Part shown: positions 44,323 through 53,031 of the stretch, piece after piece
Position numbering within the stretch: the stretch's first letter is position 1
Layout of the letters: every line of letters starts with the position of its first letter
Assembly: GCF_004323635.1 (NCBI RefSeq)
Contig: NZ_CP036515.1
Span: forward strand, 1,123,501 to 1,187,500
DNA: 64,000 bases
Direction: 5' to 3'
DNA from: Lichenihabitans psoromatis
GTDB lineage: Bacteria > Pseudomonadota > Alphaproteobacteria > Rhizobiales > Beijerinckiaceae
Notes under the pieces: model-generated
Told to the model about the DNA's origin: nothing
What the model saw: only the letters and a program-made list of their open reading frames with translations
Databases searched by the model: none
Made by a program: the position numbers and the translations under genes

Positions 44323-44547
44323 ATGAACAGCCCCAAAAACGGCACGGAGCCGACATCCGACGTCGAGCCGGCGGAGCCGGTAATCCAAAAGATCCTGTCG
44401 CCTGCGGCACGTCGGGCTTTGGCCGAGGCGGAAGCCCGCCGCGCCACGCCGCCGATCGATCTCCCGCCTGAGGAGGCAGGTCGCGGCGGCCTCGAACCGG
44501 TGCGTTATGGCGACTGGGAAATCAAAGGTCTAACGAGCGATTTCTGA
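44323..44547 (+). CDS. Succinate dehydrogenase assembly factor 4 family (DUF1674)
   Basis: A 74-residue protein with the signature C-terminus GRGGLEPVRYGDWEIKGLTSDF of the SdhAF4/DUF1674 family. In mitochondria Sdh8/SDHAF4 binds flavinated SdhA and protects it; the alphaproteobacterial role is inferred from that. The start is ATG 44323 (MNSPKNGTEP). A TTG at 44296 would add nine residues. Its last 18 nt overlap the convergent glycosyltransferase gene. No sdh genes lie in this window. Confidence 0.88.
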   Translation: MNSPKNGTEPTSDVEPAEPVIQKILSPAARRALAEAEARRATPPIDLPPEEAGRGGLEPVRYGDWEIKGLTSDF

Positions 44548-45738
44548 TCGGTTCGATCGCGCTCGACCGAGCATCGCCCGCAGTTGCGAGGCATAATCGG
44601 CCCAGGACGTTGGCTCGGTTCCGTCGGCGGGTGGTCGCGACACCGTCATTGCCGCAAGAATCGCGTTGCGCCAGGCGGGCCCGTCGATCGGATCGAGAAG
44701 CACCGCGCGCGTCCCAAGACCCGCGCAAAATGTCGGCGCATCCGCCGCGAGCACCGGTACTCCCATGCCGAGCGCATCGCGCTCAAAGGCCGCGCTGCCC
44801 GGCGCGAAGCTCGGCGACAGGATCGCGCGAGCCCCCAAGGTCAAGGTCCGCAGGCCGTCCGCCGTCAAGCCCGGCGCCTCACGCACAAACGGCCGGTTGG
44901 TCTCGTTCCAATCCAGCATCGGCTTAAGTTCCTGGATTTGGGCGCCGCGTCTGCCCGCCAGCACCAGCTTCGGCACAGCGGCGCCAGACCGCACAAGATC
45001 GCGCCAGATCCCGAGCAGCATCAGGATGTTGCCCCGCGCTTCGAGCCGATCGACCGCGAGCAGGTAGGGCGTCCCCGCCAAGGCCGGATCGACGCCGGTT
45101 GTCGCAGACCCGGCCAATCGCGATGGGGTCGGCAGAACAGTCAACGGCGGTGACGCGGCGCCGAGAGCGGACGACAATCGGGCGCCCGCGATGTCGGTCG
45201 GCACCACGAGGCGTCGCGCGAGCCGCGTCATGGCCTGCACCGAGGCAGGGAGCGTCGCGATGGTCTCGGCCGCCTCATATTCGGGGAAATCGAGCTGCCA
45301 GATGCGGGTCGCGAGGCAGACAGGCCAAATGCCAGGGTGGCCCGCCAACCACGACGCCAGCGCCGGATCGTCCCATCCCGAAAGACCGATCTTGAGCAGG
45401 ATTCCCTCTTCCGGCACGTCGACCGGCGCAAGACGCCGCGTCGCGAGAGCGGCGAGACGCAACCGACCACGCGCGGCCCACCCCGGGCGGGGCGACGATC
45501 GTGTAGAGGCGACATTGGAGCCGAGCGGTCCCGAGGCGAGCAGCCACGCGCGAATCGCCATGAAGGCTGCGTCGCCCTCCTGAACCGGCGCGTCCGACGC
45601 GACATCCGGCGGCACGGCTTCGAGCCCTCGGCGTGTCCGGATCAGAATCGCGTGAGGCCGCAGCGCCGAGGCGAGCGCCGCAAACCGCGCCGACGATGGC
45701 GGCACGCCCGTGGCGTCGAGGATGATCGGAAGGCTCAT
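44530..45738 (-). CDS. Glycosyltransferase-like protein, degenerate GT4 catalytic motif
   Basis: A 402-residue GT-B-fold protein related to its upstream neighbour: SSxPY/TPYLLAVDRLEARGN parallels the second-domain opening, PKLVLAGRRGAQIQ the donor-domain strand, and the end has TSWADYASQL in place of TWTSYFDDVL. The usual EGFGLPIVEA (Glu-x7-Glu) box reads SPSFAPGSAAFERDA: aligned with the neighbour, the first Glu is Pro and the second is Asp. It may be a non-catalytic partner or have altered activity. The start ATG 45738 is 12 nt after the upstream stop. Confidence 0.75.
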   Translation of the reverse strand: MSLPIILDATGVPPSSARFAALASALRPHAILIRTRRGLEAVPPDVASDAPVQEGDAAFMAIRAWLLASGPLGSNVASTRSSPRPGWAARGRLRLAALATRRLAPVDVPEEGILLKIGLSGWDDPALASWLAGHPGIWPVCLATRIWQLDFPEYEAAETIATLPASVQAMTRLARRLVVPTDIAGARLSSALGAASPPLTVLPTPSRLAGSATTGVDPALAGTPYLLAVDRLEARGNILMLLGIWRDLVRSGAAVPKLVLAGRRGAQIQELKPMLDWNETNRPFVREAPGLTADGLRTLTLGARAILSPSFAPGSAAFERDALGMGVPVLAADAPTFCAGLGTRAVLLDPIDGPAWRNAILAAMTVSRPPADGTEPTSWADYASQLRAMLGRARSNRSEIAR

Positions 45739-45750
45739 CGGGCGATCGCC

Positions 45751-47124
45751 TCAGAGATCATGCAAGAAGGGCAGGACGTCGTCGAAGTAGGAGGTCCAGG
45801 TCTGCGTGGCCGGGCCGCTCAGCCGCGCACGCCGCGCCATCAGGTCGGCGGCGCTCTCGGCAGCGCGCCGCAGGATCTCGTCCCGCCAGCCCGGACCATC
45901 GAGCGGCTCGAGATAGACGCTGGTCGCGCCGCCGACTTCGCGATGCGCCGCAATATCCGACGCGATCACCGGCGTGCCGAGCGCCAAGGCTTCGACGATC
46001 GGCAGGCCGAACCCTTCCGTGAACGAGGGCATCAGCAAGGCCCGGGCGCCGCGCACGACCTCCCGCATCGCCTGCGATGTCAGTCCATTGACCTCGATCA
46101 CATGCGCGCCGAGGCCGGGGCAGCGTTCGAGGAGATCGATCACGCCTTGAGTCCGCAAACCGCGCGACCCGACGATGACGAGCTTCGGCAGCGGCGCCCC
46201 ACGCTGCAGCATGTCGCGCCACACCTGGAGCAACAGGATATGGTTTTTGCGCTGGTCGATATTGCCGACCGTCACGAAATAAGGTGTCGAGGAGACAGGC
46301 TCGGACGTCGCATCGCCGCCGAGCAGGCTCTCGCTCACCGGAAGCGGCACGACATGGATCGGCATGTCGTGCCGACCGAGCGCCACGAGGCCGTCGCGGA
46401 TCTCGTCCGCTGCGGCATGACTGGTCGCGATGAGGGCCGTGGCGCGTTTCGCGGCCATCCGTAGCCCCCGCGCATGATGGCGCGAAAGGATCGGTCCGGA
46501 ATATTCCGGATAAAGCATCGGGATGAGGTCATGCAGCATCAGCACGGGCTTCACGTCGGGGCGATGGTCGAGCCATGTGAAAAACCAGTCCCACCCGAGT
46601 AGGATCTGGCCGGTGTTGACATAGACCGCGCCCTGCGGAACCGCGGCGCTGGCAAAGCGAAGCGGCGACATGCGGGCATTCAGCAACAGGCGAGTGTAGC
46701 GCAAGACGGCGCTGCTGCTGGGGGCCGCTCCCGAGCCGTCGCGTGTGAGTAATCGATTCGTCGGTCCAAGGTCGCCGGCAAGCCGCGCCTTGAGCCAAGC
46801 CAGCTTGCGATCGTCACCGGGCGGCCGCGTCTCGCGCCAATAGCGCTCGACCGTCCCGGCGAGGCGGCCAGCCTCTTTGGCCGTCAGCACCCCCATTCGG
46901 CTGAGCGCCGGCACCAGCCCGACGTTCCGGCCGCCCGGTTCGCCGAAGATGCGGGTCGCGTAGCCCATATCGACACGGTCGATGCCGCGCGGCGTGCTCC
47001 CCGCAGCGCCGACGAACATGCGGGTCAGATCAAAGGCGAGGGGATGATGCAAATGGGTATCGAGGACCGCCGGAGTGTCGCTGATCAGGTGAGGCGCTCT
47101 AGCCCAGATCAGAGTGCGCCACAA
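45751..47124 (-). CDS. Glycosyltransferase family 4
   Basis: A 457-residue GT-B transferase with an intact donor site: YFVTVGNIDQRKNH opens the C-terminal domain, PKLVIVGSRG follows, and TEGFGLPIVEALALG provides the Glu-x7-Glu pair. An N-terminal acceptor domain contains VLMLHDLIPMLYPEYSG. Such enzymes usually add sugars to exopolysaccharide, LPS or capsule. The start is uncertain: the TTG at 47124 has no clear ribosome binding site. Tandem with the degenerate paralogue, so a polysaccharide-assembly pair is likely. Confidence 0.85.
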   Translation of the reverse strand: MWRTLIWARAPHLISDTPAVLDTHLHHPLAFDLTRMFVGAAGSTPRGIDRVDMGYATRIFGEPGGRNVGLVPALSRMGVLTAKEAGRLAGTVERYWRETRPPGDDRKLAWLKARLAGDLGPTNRLLTRDGSGAAPSSSAVLRYTRLLLNARMSPLRFASAAVPQGAVYVNTGQILLGWDWFFTWLDHRPDVKPVLMLHDLIPMLYPEYSGPILSRHHARGLRMAAKRATALIATSHAAADEIRDGLVALGRHDMPIHVVPLPVSESLLGGDATSEPVSSTPYFVTVGNIDQRKNHILLLQVWRDMLQRGAPLPKLVIVGSRGLRTQGVIDLLERCPGLGAHVIEVNGLTSQAMREVVRGARALLMPSFTEGFGLPIVEALALGTPVIASDIAAHREVGGATSVYLEPLDGPGWRDEILRRAAESAADLMARRARLSGPATQTWTSYFDDVLPFLHDL

Positions 47125-47195
47125 GCGACGCGGGACGCCGCAACCTCCTCCGCAAGGCTTGCGCGGCGGCAGCCAAGCCGGTAGGTCGTGCGGCC

Positions 47196-47786
47196 ATGAG
47201 CGACCCTCGAATCCTTTGCATTCGCCATGGCGAATCCACCTTCAATGCGGCCTATGCGAATGATGGCGTCGATCCGATGCTGTTCGACGCGCCTTTGACC
47301 GAACGCGGACACGCACAGGTCGAAGCCGCACGCCTGCAGCTCCGCGACACGCCCGTAGACGTCGTGCTGACGACACCGCTGACGCGCGCGATGCAGACCT
47401 CGCTCGGTATTTTCGGTCAACATCCCTCGCGCCCCGCCATCATCGTCGAAACGTTGCATCGCGAGCGGCTGGAAAGCTCCTGCGATCAGGGGCGCTCGCC
47501 TGATTTGCTGATGGCTGAATTCCCGACCCTCACGCTCGATCACCTTCCTACGACCTGGTGGCATGCCGAGGGAGAGCCCGATGGACGCGGCATCACGGTC
47601 GAGCCGCTCGAGGTCATGATGGCCCGCATGGAGCAGTTCGTCACCGCCCTCAAGACCCGCCGGGAAGCCACGATCGCGCTCGTCGGGCATGGCACGTTTT
47701 TCCACCACCTCACCGGGCGATGGCTCGCCAATTGTGAAGTGATGGAGTGGCATTGGGATCACCCGCGCGTGCCGGCGGGCGACTGA
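47196..47786 (+). CDS. Histidine phosphatase (phosphoglycerate mutase-like) family protein
   Basis: A 196-residue histidine phosphatase. The nucleophile His11 is in the RHGE motif (IRHGESTFN), and the second His is at 165 in ALVGHGTFFHH. The region LESSCDQGRSP between them carries the proton-donor Glu. The substrate is unknown; the family includes phosphoglycerate mutases, alpha-ribazole phosphatases and sugar-phosphate phosphatases. Divergent from the glycosyltransferase operon with a 71-nt gap. Confidence 0.88.
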   Translation: MSDPRILCIRHGESTFNAAYANDGVDPMLFDAPLTERGHAQVEAARLQLRDTPVDVVLTTPLTRAMQTSLGIFGQHPSRPAIIVETLHRERLESSCDQGRSPDLLMAEFPTLTLDHLPTTWWHAEGEPDGRGITVEPLEVMMARMEQFVTALKTRREATIALVGHGTFFHHLTGRWLANCEVMEWHWDHPRVPAGD

Positions 47787-47798
47787 CCGGGCGGCGGT

Positions 47799-48047
47799 TC
47801 AGAACTCCTTGGTGCGCTTAGCCGGATCCGGCTCGATCAGCAGCTGGCATTTGAAGCTGAGCTTCGCCAGATTCTTGTTGAGACACTCGACGATCTGCTT
47901 TTCGTCCGGCACCGCATCGTTACACACCTTGAACACATCGGCTTGACAGGCGTCCTGCTGGCTCTTGGTGCCGCGCGCGTCCGCGAAGGCGACGGTGGTC
48001 GAGGCGATAGCCAGAGCGGCAGCGAGACAGGTCATGCGACCAAACAT
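47799..48047 (-). CDS. Small secreted cysteine-rich protein
   Basis: An 82-residue protein with a signal peptide (MFGRMTCLAAALAIASTTVAFA) and four cysteines in the mature chain: DACQADVFKVC, IVECLNK and FKCQ. The spacing C-x7-C-x(13)-C-x(10)-C resembles the small periplasmic Cys-rich alphaproteobacterial proteins with DACxxDxxxxC. Two disulfides are likely. The gap to the convergent phosphatase gene is only 12 nt. Function unknown. Confidence 0.7.
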   Translation of the reverse strand: MFGRMTCLAAALAIASTTVAFADARGTKSQQDACQADVFKVCNDAVPDEKQIVECLNKNLAKLSFKCQLLIEPDPAKRTKEF

Positions 48048-48179
48048 CGTTTCTTCCTTATGCGTGACGAACTCCGACCGCCGGTCGCGTCCGAGAGACT
48101 GGCGAAGGCGATCGAAAGCGTTCCCGCTGATTGATCGCCGTCAACGCCGACCCCGACAGCGGATGACGAGGTGGCATCG

Positions 48180-49127
48180 ATGAAAGTCCTGCTTGATCTG
48201 ACGCGATTGCGCCACGAGGGCAAGATCACGGCTGACGAATACGATAAATTGATGCGCCTGTCCGAGCGAGAGACCGGGTCGATGGCGCTCAATCTGCTTG
48301 TCGCTTTCGGGGTGGTGGCGGTCGGCGGCGCAACGCTCGCGCTGGCGCCAAGCATTGCCACCGCCGTGGCGCTGGGCATCGTCATCACCGGATTAGGCTT
48401 GGCACTCCGGCCACGCGCGCCTTTGGCAATGCTGGCCACCATCTGCATTCTGGTCGGCGCTCTTTTGTTGTCCGGCAGTCTCCTGGTCGAAGCCGGCGGT
48501 TCACCCCCCGCCTTCGTGCTGGTCGCGCTTCTCCTGGCGGTCGCGGCGGGTTTCACCGAAAGCGGTCTGCTGATCGCTGCCAGCGTCCTAGCGCTGGCTG
48601 GCGCGCTGGGCGGGGCCGGAAGCTATTCGCATGCCAGCTACGGTCTCGTCGTGCAGCAACCAAGTTTGACGATCGTCGTCTTCGCGGCGCTCGCGCTTGT
48701 CGCCGACCGGCTGGCGACGCATCTCCCGCCCGCCTTCGAGCGGCTGGCCCTTCTGGCGGCCCGCACGTCCTTGCTTCTCGTCAATTTCGGCTTCTGGGTC
48801 GGATCGCTGTGGGGCGACAATCTCGATTGGCTGCATCGGAGCGCCGCCTCCGACGAGCAATCGACGGTCCTTCCCGCCGTGTTATTCTCGGTCGGCTGGG
48901 CGCTCGCCCTCATCGGTGTCGCGATCTGGGCGGCGCGGCGCAATCGCCGCTGGGTCCTGACCGTGGCGGCGGTATTCGGCGCAATCCACTTCTACACGCA
49001 ATGGTTCGAGCGGCTCGACGCGACACCCGAATCGGTGCTTCTCGCGGGCTTGATCACGCTCGGGATCGCAGCGGGGCTGTGGGCCTGGAGCCGCCGAAGC
49101 AAGCGAAAGCCGACCCCCTCCGTCTAA
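48180..49127 (+). CDS. SHOCT-like/DUF2157-like multi-pass membrane protein
   Basis: About 315 residues. The N-terminal LTRLRHEGKITADEYDKLMRLSE is a short SHOCT-like helix-turn motif, followed by eight to ten membrane helices. The overall layout is similar to DUF2157/DUF4401 membrane proteins of unknown function. I start at ATG 48180, with GAGGTGG upstream; GTG 48171 is also possible. It is alone on the plus strand between unrelated genes. Confidence 0.65.
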   Translation: MKVLLDLTRLRHEGKITADEYDKLMRLSERETGSMALNLLVAFGVVAVGGATLALAPSIATAVALGIVITGLGLALRPRAPLAMLATICILVGALLLSGSLLVEAGGSPPAFVLVALLLAVAAGFTESGLLIAASVLALAGALGGAGSYSHASYGLVVQQPSLTIVVFAALALVADRLATHLPPAFERLALLAARTSLLLVNFGFWVGSLWGDNLDWLHRSAASDEQSTVLPAVLFSVGWALALIGVAIWAARRNRRWVLTVAAVFGAIHFYTQWFERLDATPESVLLAGLITLGIAAGLWAWSRRSKRKPTPSV

Positions 49128-49334
49128 GAAAAGACCCTGAAAAGCGGGTGTCGCAACGGCCCGAATCATGGTTGAACACGGTCTCTCGAACATCCTGGAA
49201 AGCCTGTCGGGCGCTCGACACATCACGCTCGAGCCGCGGTGACCGGCCAACCAGCATGATTCGAGACCATCCGCACGCGACCGCAACGTTCAGGCGTTCA
49301 CGCTTCGCGTCGGCACATCGAAAGACACTCCCGC

Positions 49335-50600
49335 ATGACGGTGATGGCTGCACCTTCGACGCCTTCCGACCCTGGTATGGGCTCGCGCCAATTCATTGGC
49401 CTTGTGGCCGCGCTCATGGCCATCAACGCTCTCGCGATCGACTCCATGCTTCCGGCGCTTCCGACCATCGCCCACTCGCTGGGCCTGTCGCACCCCAACC
49501 AGCAGCAATGGATCGTCACGGCCTATTTGATCGGGTTCGGTAGCGCGCAGATTTTTTACGGCACCTTGGCGGACCGCTTCGGACGCAAGCCCGTCCTCCT
49601 GACCGGCATCTCGATCTACGTCGTGTGTAGCATCGCGGCGGCGCTCGCCACCTCGCTGGAGACCATGCTGATCGCGCGAGCCTTACAGGGCGTTGGCTCG
49701 GCCGCGACGCGCGTGCTCGCCGTCTCGATTGTCCGCGATTGCTACTCGGGCAGCCAGATGGCGCGCGTGATGTCCTTCTCGTTCATCGTATTCCTGGCCG
49801 TGCCGATCATCGCCCCCTCGCTTGGGCAATTGATCATGCTGGTCGGGCCATGGCGGTGGATCTTCGGCGCCCTCGCCTTGTTCGGACTGACCGTGATGCT
49901 CTGGTCGACGCTGCGGTTGCGCGAAACGCTGCATCCAAACGACCGGATCCCAATCGAAATCCACCGGGTCTGGGCCGCCTACCGCGCCGCCCTCACCAAC
50001 CGGACTGCGGTCGGCTACATGTTGGCCATGACCATGATGCTGGGCGGGCTGTTCGGCTTCATCAACTCGGCCCAACAGGTGTTCGGCGAGGTGTTCCAGG
50101 CTCCTCGCCTGTTTACCGCCATCTTCGCCCTGATCGCGCTGTTCATGGCGCTGTCGTCGCTGCTCAACGCACGGATCGTCGGGCGGCTCGGGACACGTCG
50201 CGTCTCCCACGTCGCACTGCTGGGTTACATCTTTTTCGCGGTCGTCCATGCGCTGGTCGCGATCTGCGGTCTCGAGACGATCTGGAGTTTCACCATCCTG
50301 CAGGCCGCGATGATGTTCGGCTTCGGGCTCGTGGTCTCCAACTTCGGCTCGCTCGCCATGGGGCCACTCGGCCATCTCGCCGGCACCGGCTCCTCAGTCC
50401 AGGGCTTCGTCACGACGCTCGGGGGTGCGCTGCTCGGCTTCTACATCGGACAGCAATTCGATGGCACGGTGGTGCCGATCACGGTCGGTTTCGCGGCGCT
50501 TGGTCTTGCGGCACTTGCCTGTGTCGCCTTTGCCGAGAAGGGGCGGTTGTTCGCACGCCACAGCATCGTTCAGGAGAATGAGGCCGTCGCGGGTCATTGA
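49335..50600 (+). CDS. MFS multidrug transporter, Bcr/CflA family
   Basis: A 421-residue major facilitator with 12 helices. Motif A GTLADRFGRKP is at 76-86, motif AFxxxD-like MLPALPTIA sits at the first loop (38-46), and VGSAATRVLAVSIVRD in helix 4 is typical of Bcr/CflA drug-proton antiporters. The substrate could be bicyclomycin, chloramphenicol or others. It starts at ATG 49335. A 207-nt gap upstream holds no gene. It is convergent with the diguanylate cyclase gene, 39 nt away. Confidence 0.9.
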   Translation: MTVMAAPSTPSDPGMGSRQFIGLVAALMAINALAIDSMLPALPTIAHSLGLSHPNQQQWIVTAYLIGFGSAQIFYGTLADRFGRKPVLLTGISIYVVCSIAAALATSLETMLIARALQGVGSAATRVLAVSIVRDCYSGSQMARVMSFSFIVFLAVPIIAPSLGQLIMLVGPWRWIFGALALFGLTVMLWSTLRLRETLHPNDRIPIEIHRVWAAYRAALTNRTAVGYMLAMTMMLGGLFGFINSAQQVFGEVFQAPRLFTAIFALIALFMALSSLLNARIVGRLGTRRVSHVALLGYIFFAVVHALVAICGLETIWSFTILQAAMMFGFGLVVSNFGSLAMGPLGHLAGTGSSVQGFVTTLGGALLGFYIGQQFDGTVVPITVGFAALGLAALACVAFAEKGRLFARHSIVQENEAVAGH

Positions 50601-50639
50601 GGCGCGGCCTGTCGCCGAGGCGCGACCGACATCACCGGC

Positions 50640-52910
50640 TCAAGCCGCGGCCTCGATCCGCATCAGGGCCTCCCAGCGCCTAGGCCATGCGGCCAGAAAG
50701 GCCGGCACCTCGCTGGCCGGCATCGCGGGTTGGAACAGGAAGCCCTGCCCGCGCGGGCAGCCGAGCGTCCGAAGGAAGCGCAATTGCTCGGCGGTCTCGA
50801 TGCCTTCGGCCACGACGTCGAGCCCGAGACTTTCAGCAAGACCGATGACGGCCGAGACGATCGCGACGTTATCGTGCCGTGCCGGGATATCGCGCATGAA
50901 GGAATGGTCGACCTTGAGCAGGTCGACCGGGATTTGCTGAAGATGGCTCAGAGAGGCGTGACCCGTTCCAAAATCATCGAGCGCGATGGTGATGCCGGCG
51001 TCGCGTAGGCCTTGCAGGACGGCCTCGGCCACCGCGATATCCTTGCTGAGCAGCACCGTCTCGGTCACCTCGATCACGAGATGCGACGTCTTGAGGCCGT
51101 GCGCCTCGACGGCTTGTCGCAGCCGCGTCACAAGGCCCGTGCGGCGAAACTCGAATTCGGAAACGTTCAATCCAACGCGGCCAAACGGCAATCCGGCCGC
51201 GTGCCACCGGCCCATGTCGGCTGTCGCACGCTCCACCATGCAGTCACCCAGCATGAGAGAGAGATCGGGATCGTCGAAGACCGACATGATCGAGCCCGGC
51301 GGCTGAAAGCCCGACGTCGGGTCTCGCCAGCGGAGCAGAGCCTCGAAACCGTGGATCACCCCGGTTTTGAGCGAGATGATCGGTTGATAGAAGGGCTCGA
51401 CGCGCCCGTCGGCGACGGCAGATCGAACGGTCGCAAGGATCGTCATTTGATGATCGCGCTCGAGCCGGATCGCGGGCGAAAACATGGCGGCGCGCGCTCG
51501 GCCGCCGGTCTTCGCTCGATAGAGTGCCAGATCCGCCGCTTTCAGCAAGGCGGCGGCGTCCCGCTCATGGTCGGGGAACACGGCCGCCCCGATGCTGGCG
51601 TGACAAATCAGCAGGTGGCCGCCGACCTCGACCGGCGCGTTCAAGGCGGCGAGAAGCCGACCGAGCGGTTGATCGACATCGTGCGGCTGCTGGAACCCCG
51701 TCAAAATGACCGCGAACTCGTCCCCGCCGAGCCGCGCGACGGTGTCGGACGCGCGCAAGCCCTCGTTCAACCGCAGCGCCTGAGCGCGCAGCACCGCGTC
51801 GCCGGCGTCATGGCCAAAGCTGTCGTTGATGTCCTTCAGCCGATCGAGATTGACGAGAAACAACGCCACGATACAGCCATGGCGTTCCGCATATTGAAGC
51901 GCTTTGGCGAGACGATCGTGAAATAAGGCACGGTTGGGCAGGTTGGTCAGCGTGTCATGATTGGCGACATGCCAAAGTTGGGCCTCGCTTGCCTTGTGGC
52001 TCGTGATGTCCTGGAGCACGCCGATCAGTCGCGTCGCGACGCCGCCGACGACCTCCGCCTCCCCCCTGATGTGAACCCAGCGCCTGGTATTGTTGGCGGT
52101 CACGAGCGGCGTCTGGATATCGAAAGAGCCAAGCGACGCGACAGCCCGATCGATCGCGGCCGCGATCTTGCCCCGCTCTTCGCCGGGATAGAACGACAAG
52201 GCGAAATCGGTCGTAATCGCCCGACCGATCGGCACCTCGCTGATGCGGTAGATCTCATCCGACCAGAAGAGGCTGCCGGTCTGCAGGTCGAGATCCCACC
52301 CGCCCACATGCGCCATACGCTCGGTCAGGTCGATCATCACGTGCTGCCGCCGAAGCTGGCGCCGCTGTCGCCACAGATCCACCCGCCCCAGACGTCTACG
52401 CCGAATCTCCACCTCGAGCCGCGCGGACGCGCGTTGCGATCGCAGAGCATCCACCGCCATCGCGGCGAGCCGTTGCAATTGCACGGCCTCTCTCTCGCCA
52501 AACCCGCGCGGTTCTGGTCCGGCAAGGCTTAGATTGCCCATCGGAAACCCCGGCTTCAATTCGAGCGGAACTCCGGCATAAAATCGAAGACGCGGCCCGC
52601 CGGTCACCAGGGGATGATCGGCGAACCGGCTTTGCCGCAGATCCTCGATGGTTTGAACCTGTTGGGTGGCGGCCGCCGGATCGAAGAAGGTCGAGAGCGG
52701 GGGAGACGGATCGACGTCCACGCCCCACCGGGAAGATAGCCAGATCCGTTGGTAATCGAGAAAGCCCGCGACGGCGAGCGGCACGTCGAAGACGTCGCGC
52801 GCAAACGCGCCGATCCGGTCGAGAGCGTCCTTCAACGTCGCCTCGATCGCCCGAGGCGATCGCGGTGGTCGGACATCGCCCTCCTCGGTCAGTACGCTCG
52901 AATCCTGCAC
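50640..52910 (-). CDS. GAF-PAS-GGDEF-EAL bifunctional c-di-GMP signalling protein
   Basis: A 756-residue cytoplasmic c-di-GMP regulator. GAF domain at about 20-160 (LSLAGPEPRGFGERE), PAS at about 195-305 (AHVGGWDLDLQTGSLFWSDE), GGDEF at about 312-470 with an intact GGDEF (395-399) and an inhibitory-site RASD (386-389), and EAL at about 490-745 with EAL at 523-525, DDFGTG and EGIET present. All signature residues for both activities look intact, so it may be bifunctional or switch by GAF/PAS input. No membrane helix. It is monocistronic. Confidence 0.93.
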   Translation of the reverse strand: MQDSSVLTEEGDVRPPRSPRAIEATLKDALDRIGAFARDVFDVPLAVAGFLDYQRIWLSSRWGVDVDPSPPLSTFFDPAAATQQVQTIEDLRQSRFADHPLVTGGPRLRFYAGVPLELKPGFPMGNLSLAGPEPRGFGEREAVQLQRLAAMAVDALRSQRASARLEVEIRRRRLGRVDLWRQRRQLRRQHVMIDLTERMAHVGGWDLDLQTGSLFWSDEIYRISEVPIGRAITTDFALSFYPGEERGKIAAAIDRAVASLGSFDIQTPLVTANNTRRWVHIRGEAEVVGGVATRLIGVLQDITSHKASEAQLWHVANHDTLTNLPNRALFHDRLAKALQYAERHGCIVALFLVNLDRLKDINDSFGHDAGDAVLRAQALRLNEGLRASDTVARLGGDEFAVILTGFQQPHDVDQPLGRLLAALNAPVEVGGHLLICHASIGAAVFPDHERDAAALLKAADLALYRAKTGGRARAAMFSPAIRLERDHQMTILATVRSAVADGRVEPFYQPIISLKTGVIHGFEALLRWRDPTSGFQPPGSIMSVFDDPDLSLMLGDCMVERATADMGRWHAAGLPFGRVGLNVSEFEFRRTGLVTRLRQAVEAHGLKTSHLVIEVTETVLLSKDIAVAEAVLQGLRDAGITIALDDFGTGHASLSHLQQIPVDLLKVDHSFMRDIPARHDNVAIVSAVIGLAESLGLDVVAEGIETAEQLRFLRTLGCPRGQGFLFQPAMPASEVPAFLAAWPRRWEALMRIEAAA

Positions 52911-53031
52911 GTCCTGACCTCAGCCTCGTTCAGACCGGCGAACGTCGTCATGACGCTGCGTAAGTTCAGGCTATTCTTACAAGATGAACGTCGCTTTTCT
53001 ATCGCTTTCGATAATTATGGTTCAAACCTTT

